From: Deltaproteobacteria bacterium
GTDB taxonomy: Bacteria; Desulfobacterota; Desulfobacteria; Desulfobacterales; C00003060
NCBI GenBank assembly: GCA_003647435.1
Contig: QMMV01000038.1
Location: forward strand, 1-10,697
Reading direction: 5' to 3'
Length of the DNA: 10,697 nucleotides
Position numbers and translations under genes: made by a program. This document shows positions 7,560-10,697 of this stretch, one piece after another. The notes below the pieces were generated by a model. The model saw only the letters and a program-made list of their open reading frames with translations, was not told where the DNA came from and did no database searches. Numbering within the stretch: position 1 is the first letter of the stretch; every line of letters starts with the position of its first letter.

Positions 7560-8816
7560 ATGAACATGAAAGGCTTATGGATTAAGACGTTACTGGTTTC
7601 GTTAGTGCCGGTATTCCTGCTCGGTTTTGTCTCTCTTGCCGGAGCAGGAAGCATCAGGATCGGCGGTCTTACGGATTGTACTGGGGCAACCTCGGATGTA
7701 GGCAAAGACTATGCCCTCGGCCTTGTCGAGGCATGGCATTATGTCAATGATACAGGCGGGATCAACGGGAAGAAAGTCAAGTATACCTGGTTTGACTACG
7801 GCTATCGTATCCCGGAGGCATTGACGAAATATAAGCTTCTTAAACGTATGCGTGTTCTGGCCATCGAGGGCTGGGGAACCGGAGATACGGAAGCCCTTTC
7901 TCCAACTGTTTTAAAGGATAAGCTTCCCTACGTTTCTGCCTCTTTTTCGGCTCATCTTACAGACCCCGCAAAAAGTGCTTACAACCTGTTTTTTGCGCCG
8001 GACTACTCCACCCAGGCAAGGGCTGCTTTAACCGCCTGGTATGAAACAAGATGGCCCAAGCACAAAGACTATAATAAGAGGCGGCCGAGGCTGGCTTGTG
8101 TATATGCATTCCCTTCACCCTATGCCAGTTCCCCCATAAAGGCTATCAAGGACCAGGCAAAAATGCTCGGCTTTGAGATAGGTCCGGATCAGGATGTTAG
8201 CCTTACGGCTATTGATACTAAGAGCCAGATCATGGCTCTCAAGAAATTTGCACCCGATGTATGCTGGCACGGGAATACGACCATGACCGTGTCGGCTACA
8301 ATGAGAGACGCCTATGCCCTCGGTCTTGGCGCCGATTGGCTGGTAAACTTCTGGGGCTTTGACGAAAACCTGCCGAAGATGGCTGGCGAAGCGGCCGAAG
8401 GTGCCATGTGTGCTGCGCCCGCATATTTTTTCGGCAGCAACAAGGGAATCATGAAAACCGTCAAGGAATACTGCAAAAAGTATAACCCCGGCGTGCCTTT
8501 GAAGAATCGCCTCAAGTTTACGGTAGCTGCGTGGAACAATGTCCTTTTGCTCAGAGAAGCCATGGTTCGGGCAGATAAGGCTGGGGATCTCAGCGGACCC
8601 GGGATTCTACACAAGGGATTTGAAACCATGAGAGGTTTTGCCATAGCAGGTGGCGGCCTTGGTTCAAGCCCTGTAACCTATACCGCTACCGACCACAGAC
8701 CTACCGGTCTGGTTCCCGTAGCCGAGCTGAAGGGCGGCAAATTTCAGATTGTAACAACGATCGATGTTAAGGGACGCTGGCCAAAGAAATGGAAAACGGA
8801 GTGGCTTGGCTGGTAG
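7560..8816 (+). CDS. Periplasmic substrate-binding protein of Liv-type ABC transporter
   Basis: A 418-residue secreted protein of the type I periplasmic binding fold (Peripla_BP_6, LivK-like group), which captures ligand and hands it to LivH/LivM. The N terminus is a clear Sec signal: Lys4 and Lys9, a hydrophobic core from about 10 to 26, and a probable cut after Ala29 (AGA|GS). The mature start SIRIGGLTDCTGATSDVG and the next helix YALGLVEAWHYVNDTGGING are typical first-lobe elements. The C-terminal part carries YTATDHRPTGLVPVAEL (374-390), a conserved feature of this group. There is no lipobox, so it should be soluble in the periplasm. Mature residues include five cysteines (40, 180, 235, 284, 305). 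ATG at 7560 has GGAGG at an 8-base distance. Ligand identity is unknown; the linked ligase points to a carboxylic acid. Confidence 0.93.
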   Translation: MNMKGLWIKTLLVSLVPVFLLGFVSLAGAGSIRIGGLTDCTGATSDVGKDYALGLVEAWHYVNDTGGINGKKVKYTWFDYGYRIPEALTKYKLLKRMRVLAIEGWGTGDTEALSPTVLKDKLPYVSASFSAHLTDPAKSAYNLFFAPDYSTQARAALTAWYETRWPKHKDYNKRRPRLACVYAFPSPYASSPIKAIKDQAKMLGFEIGPDQDVSLTAIDTKSQIMALKKFAPDVCWHGNTTMTVSATMRDAYALGLGADWLVNFWGFDENLPKMAGEAAEGAMCAAPAYFFGSNKGIMKTVKEYCKKYNPGVPLKNRLKFTVAAWNNVLLLREAMVRADKAGDLSGPGILHKGFETMRGFAIAGGGLGSSPVTYTATDHRPTGLVPVAELKGGKFQIVTTIDVKGRWPKKWKTEWLGW

Positions 8817-8838
8817 GATATATTAGGAGGTCTGAGGC

Positions 8839-9651
8839 TTGTCAGCAGATGGGGCGATCTTAAAGGTCAACAACATTGAAGTAAAGTACCACGAGGTAAT
8901 TCTGGTTCTTAAAGGGGTTTCCATAGAGATCCCGAAAGGGGGTATTGTTGCCCTGCTCGGGGCCAACGGGGCAGGCAAGAGCACCACCCTTAAGGCGATT
9001 TCCGGTCTCCTGAAAATGGAAGTAGGAGAGGTGACAGACGGGTCTATCGAGTTTGAGGGAGAGTATATCCACAGGAAGTCCGCGGTCGAGATTGCCAGAA
9101 AAGGTATTATCCAGGTTATCGAAGGTCGCAAAGTATTTGAGCACCTTACCGTCGAAGAGAACCTCAAGGTGGGTGCCCACCTGAGGAGGGATAGCAAATC
9201 GATAAAAGAGGGGCTGGACATGGTGTACAGCTACTTTCCCCGGCTGAGAGAAAAGCGAAATGAAATTGCCGGATTTGTCAGCGGAGGAGAGCAACAGATG
9301 ACGGTTGTTGGCCGCGCCCTTATGGCCAATCCCAAGCTGATGCTTCTTGATGAACCTTCTATGGGACTTGCCCCTCTTCTCATACATGAAATTTTTAACA
9401 TCGTCACCCGCCTCAATCGGGAAGAGAACATATCGATTCTCCTCGTGGAACAGAACGCCAAGCTTGCCCTCAGCGTCGCCCCCTATGCCTATGTGATGGA
9501 AAATGGGCGTATCGTCATGGACGACACCGCCGAAAAACTTCGGGAAAACCCGGACATCAAGGACTTCTATCTCGGGCTGACCGATGTTGGGGGACGAAAG
9601 AGTTTTCGCGATGTCAAACACTACAAGCGAAGAAAACGATGGCTTACTTAG
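8839..9651 (+). CDS. livF: ABC transporter ATP-binding protein, LivF type
   Basis: The 270-residue second ATPase of the importer. Motifs in order: Walker A GANGAGKS (41-48), Q-loop Gln92, signature VSGGEQQ (147-153), Walker B LMLLDEP with Asp171 and Glu172, and Gln205 in LLVEQNA at the H-loop position, a substitution usual for LivF. After the normal LivF ending FYLGL (243-247) it continues with a basic tail of about 23 residues ending SFRDVKHYKRRKRWLT; the E. coli protein is about 237 residues and lacks it. The start is TTG at 8839, supported by AGGAGG at 8825-8830 with 8-base spacing; no upstream ATG is available in the 22-base gap from the binding protein. It would pair with LivG. Confidence 0.93.
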   Translation: MSADGAILKVNNIEVKYHEVILVLKGVSIEIPKGGIVALLGANGAGKSTTLKAISGLLKMEVGEVTDGSIEFEGEYIHRKSAVEIARKGIIQVIEGRKVFEHLTVEENLKVGAHLRRDSKSIKEGLDMVYSYFPRLREKRNEIAGFVSGGEQQMTVVGRALMANPKLMLLDEPSMGLAPLLIHEIFNIVTRLNREENISILLVEQNAKLALSVAPYAYVMENGRIVMDDTAEKLRENPDIKDFYLGLTDVGGRKSFRDVKHYKRRKRWLT

Positions 9652-9669
9652 CAACAGGGAGGTCAGAAT

Positions 9670-10266
9670 ATGCATAAAAAATCAAATATTGTGACAGCTA
9701 TCGTCGTGGCTGCGCTCGGGCTGTTTTTGTTTGCCTGCGTCACGATGCCAAAACCGACCAAGGAAAATTTTAAGGCTCCTTCTATAGCATTAGAATCAGT
9801 GGCGGTGACCCAGTACGATGGGTATTGGTACTTTTCCAAAAAGATAAAGCCCCTCAAAGGCGAAGCGGGCAATTATGGTGCCCCGTTGCCGATGTCTTTT
9901 GTTTTCAACATAACAAATCCGAACAAGTACCCCGTCCGGTTGGACGATTTCAGGTTTACCATTGCATTCGAGGATTTTGATGTAAATATGGTTCAATCGA
10001 CCGCGACGCAGTGGATTCCTGCTGGCAAGACGAATCAAATTGCTGTTCCGTCCATGCTTACCACAAGACAAACCCTGTTGACCCTGCTTGTGCCAAATGC
10101 CTTGAAGGTCAAGGCAAAGGGAACCAATGCCTGGGCGTTGCTCGAAAAGTGGTGGAAAGGGGTTCCTAACTATTCTGTCCCGATTTTTGTGAAAGGGGGA
10201 GCGGCTACCTTTAGTGCAAATGGTGTAGAAAAAGTAGTCCCTTTCAGTGCCAGGTTCCCACAGTAG
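9670..10266 (+). CDS. LEA14-like (LEA type 2 / WHy domain) lipoprotein
   Basis: A 198-residue exported lipoprotein. The N terminus has Lys3 and Lys4, a hydrophobic core (7-19) and the lipobox LFAC (20-23), so Cys23 should be lipidated. The next residue is Val, which under the E. coli Lol rule would favour the outer membrane. The mature part contains a beta-rich region with FVFNITNPNKYPVRLDDFRF (77-96), the 'N-x-T-N-P-N' phrase of LEA type 2 / WHy domains, a small immunoglobulin-like fold whose bacterial role is poorly known. ATG at 9670 follows GGGAGG (9657-9662), 18 bases after livF, so it is the last gene of the operon. The frame closes with two TAG codons in a row. A role in solute passage or envelope stress is possible; neither is shown. 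Confidence 0.72.
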   Translation: MHKKSNIVTAIVVAALGLFLFACVTMPKPTKENFKAPSIALESVAVTQYDGYWYFSKKIKPLKGEAGNYGAPLPMSFVFNITNPNKYPVRLDDFRFTIAFEDFDVNMVQSTATQWIPAGKTNQIAVPSMLTTRQTLLTLLVPNALKVKAKGTNAWALLEKWWKGVPNYSVPIFVKGGAATFSANGVEKVVPFSARFPQ

Positions 10267-10281
10267 TAGCAACAAAAGTGC

Positions 10282-10319
10282 GGGTACATCTCGAAAAAGA
10301 GGTGTACCCACCCTGTTTT
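10282..10319 (+). terminator. Probable Rho-independent terminator of the transporter operon
   Basis: GGGTACATCTC (10282-10292) and GAGGTGTACCC (10299-10309) form an 11-bp stem with one G-U pair and the loop GAAAAA. A short T-run (TTTT, 10316-10319) follows at a distance of six bases, and CAAAA (10273-10277) can pair with TTTTG (10316-10320), so it may work in both directions. The weak T-run lowers certainty. It starts 15 bases after the last stop codon. Confidence 0.65.
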
Positions 10320-10320
10320 G

Positions 10321-10491
10321 CTTGTGAGCCCGGCAGGTTACTTGGGAGTCTGTCCGGAAATGCGTTTTCACGTCATTTCGACTTTTTCGCTTTTGTCATT
10401 TCCCGCTATGCTTGAAGTAACAACTGAATTTAGTTCGCTTCGCTCACAATTGGAATAATAGTATCAGTTTAGATTTTTGAAAATATTATTG
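10321..10491. other. Non-coding spacer between terminator and terminal hairpin element
   Basis: I find no supported gene here. The sequence becomes AT-rich toward the right. GTCATTTC occurs twice in direct orientation 23 bases apart (10372-10379 and 10395-10402), and TTCGCTCACAAT (10439-10450) recurs in reverse complement inside the neighbouring inverted-repeat element. Confidence 0.4.
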
Positions 10492-10694
10492 CGGACAGGC
10501 CATCCGATTGAAGACTGGCTCTCTGTTTGAGAGCATTACTGAGCGTTGAGAAAAAACAGTAGGGTGGATATTCGTCCTTGACGATAACTGATATTGTGAG
10601 CGAATGGATCTGATTTGAACTTCTAAGCGCTGTTTTTTCTTTACGCTCAGTTGGGCTCGAGTTTGAGACGGTCTCCAATCGGATGGCCTGTCCG
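10492..10694. mobile_element. MITE-like imperfect inverted-repeat element (about 203 bp, no ORF)
   Basis: Perfect 19-base terminal inverted repeats, CGGACAGGCCATCCGATTG (10492-10510) and its complement (10676-10694), bound the element. Inside, a second pair of arms, 10538-10559 and 10630-10651, match as reverse complements at 20 of 22 positions, so each half forms a long imperfect stem around a loop of about 70 bases (10560-10629). A small stem, GCTCTC-TGTTT-GAGAGC (10518-10534), lies in the left arm. No transposase is encoded; a minus-strand frame of 69 codons across it is not protein-like. This architecture suits a non-autonomous transposon remnant, but no target duplication is visible and only three bases remain on the right side, so other kinds of palindromic repeat are possible. 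Confidence 0.6.
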
Positions 10695-10697
10695 TTC

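Noticed and set aside
2553..9651. Literal assignment as a leucine/isoleucine/valine transporter.
   Set aside because: Family membership alone does not give the substrate, and the embedded acyl-CoA ligase argues for a carboxylic acid.
8860..9675. A 271-codon open frame on the minus strand opposite livF, longer than livF itself.
   Set aside because: The + strand product has every ABC ATPase motif and a strong ribosome site. The minus-strand product shows no recognisable domain, and the openness follows from codon bias of the real gene.
10469..10678. A 69-codon minus-strand frame across the terminal inverted-repeat element.
   Set aside because: It starts at TTG inside a terminal repeat, has no ribosome site or known domain, and spans a self-complementary sequence; it looks like chance.
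10492..10694. Integron attC site or phage attachment site.
   Set aside because: No integrase is nearby, the ends do not resemble attC core sites, and the long near-symmetric arms fit a MITE-like palindrome better.

Overview
This window reads as chromosomal DNA of a free-living Gram-negative anaerobe, most likely a deltaproteobacterium in the broad sense (Desulfobacterota). That placement is an inference from gene content and protein style: a Liv-type ABC transporter with an acyl-CoA ligase inside its operon, a SorC-type regulator, a stand-alone NifU-like C-terminal domain, and intergenic heptamer repeats. No marker gene fixes the taxon. All recognisable genes lie on the + strand.

Layout. Positions 2-136 hold the end of a NifU-like (Nfu) iron-sulfur protein. 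It is followed after 8 bases by a complete fold-type I PLP aminotransferase (145-1344). A 169-base AT-rich gap (1345-1513) carries a candidate sigma70-like promoter and two related repeats that look like operator sites. From 1514 to 10266 there is one long operon: SorC-family regulator, LivG ATPase, long-chain-type acyl-CoA synthetase, LivH permease, LivM permease, periplasmic substrate-binding protein, LivF ATPase and an LEA14-like lipoprotein. Most junctions are tight: a 17-base overlap for livG/ligase and gaps of 15 to 22 bases elsewhere. Two gaps are wider: 188 bases between livH and livM, filled partly by two heptamer repeat arrays, and 75 bases before the binding protein. A hairpin at 10282-10309 probably ends the operon. 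The last 206 bases are occupied by an imperfect inverted-repeat element (10492-10694) with 19-bp perfect terminal repeats, resembling a MITE.

How the genes fit together. The five Liv-type subunits form a complete importer: binding protein in the periplasm, LivH and LivM in the inner membrane, LivG and LivF as ATPases. The ligase encoded inside the operon would convert a carboxylic acid to its CoA thioester at the expense of ATP. The simplest reading is uptake of a carboxylic acid (fatty, aromatic or other organic acid) coupled to activation, controlled by the SorC-type regulator encoded first. The name 'branched-chain amino acid transporter' describes the family and should not be taken as the substrate.

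The coding content belongs to known families. The parts most worth a second look are the ligase-transporter coupling, the putative operator, the heptamer arrays, the lipoprotein at the end of the operon and the terminal hairpin element.
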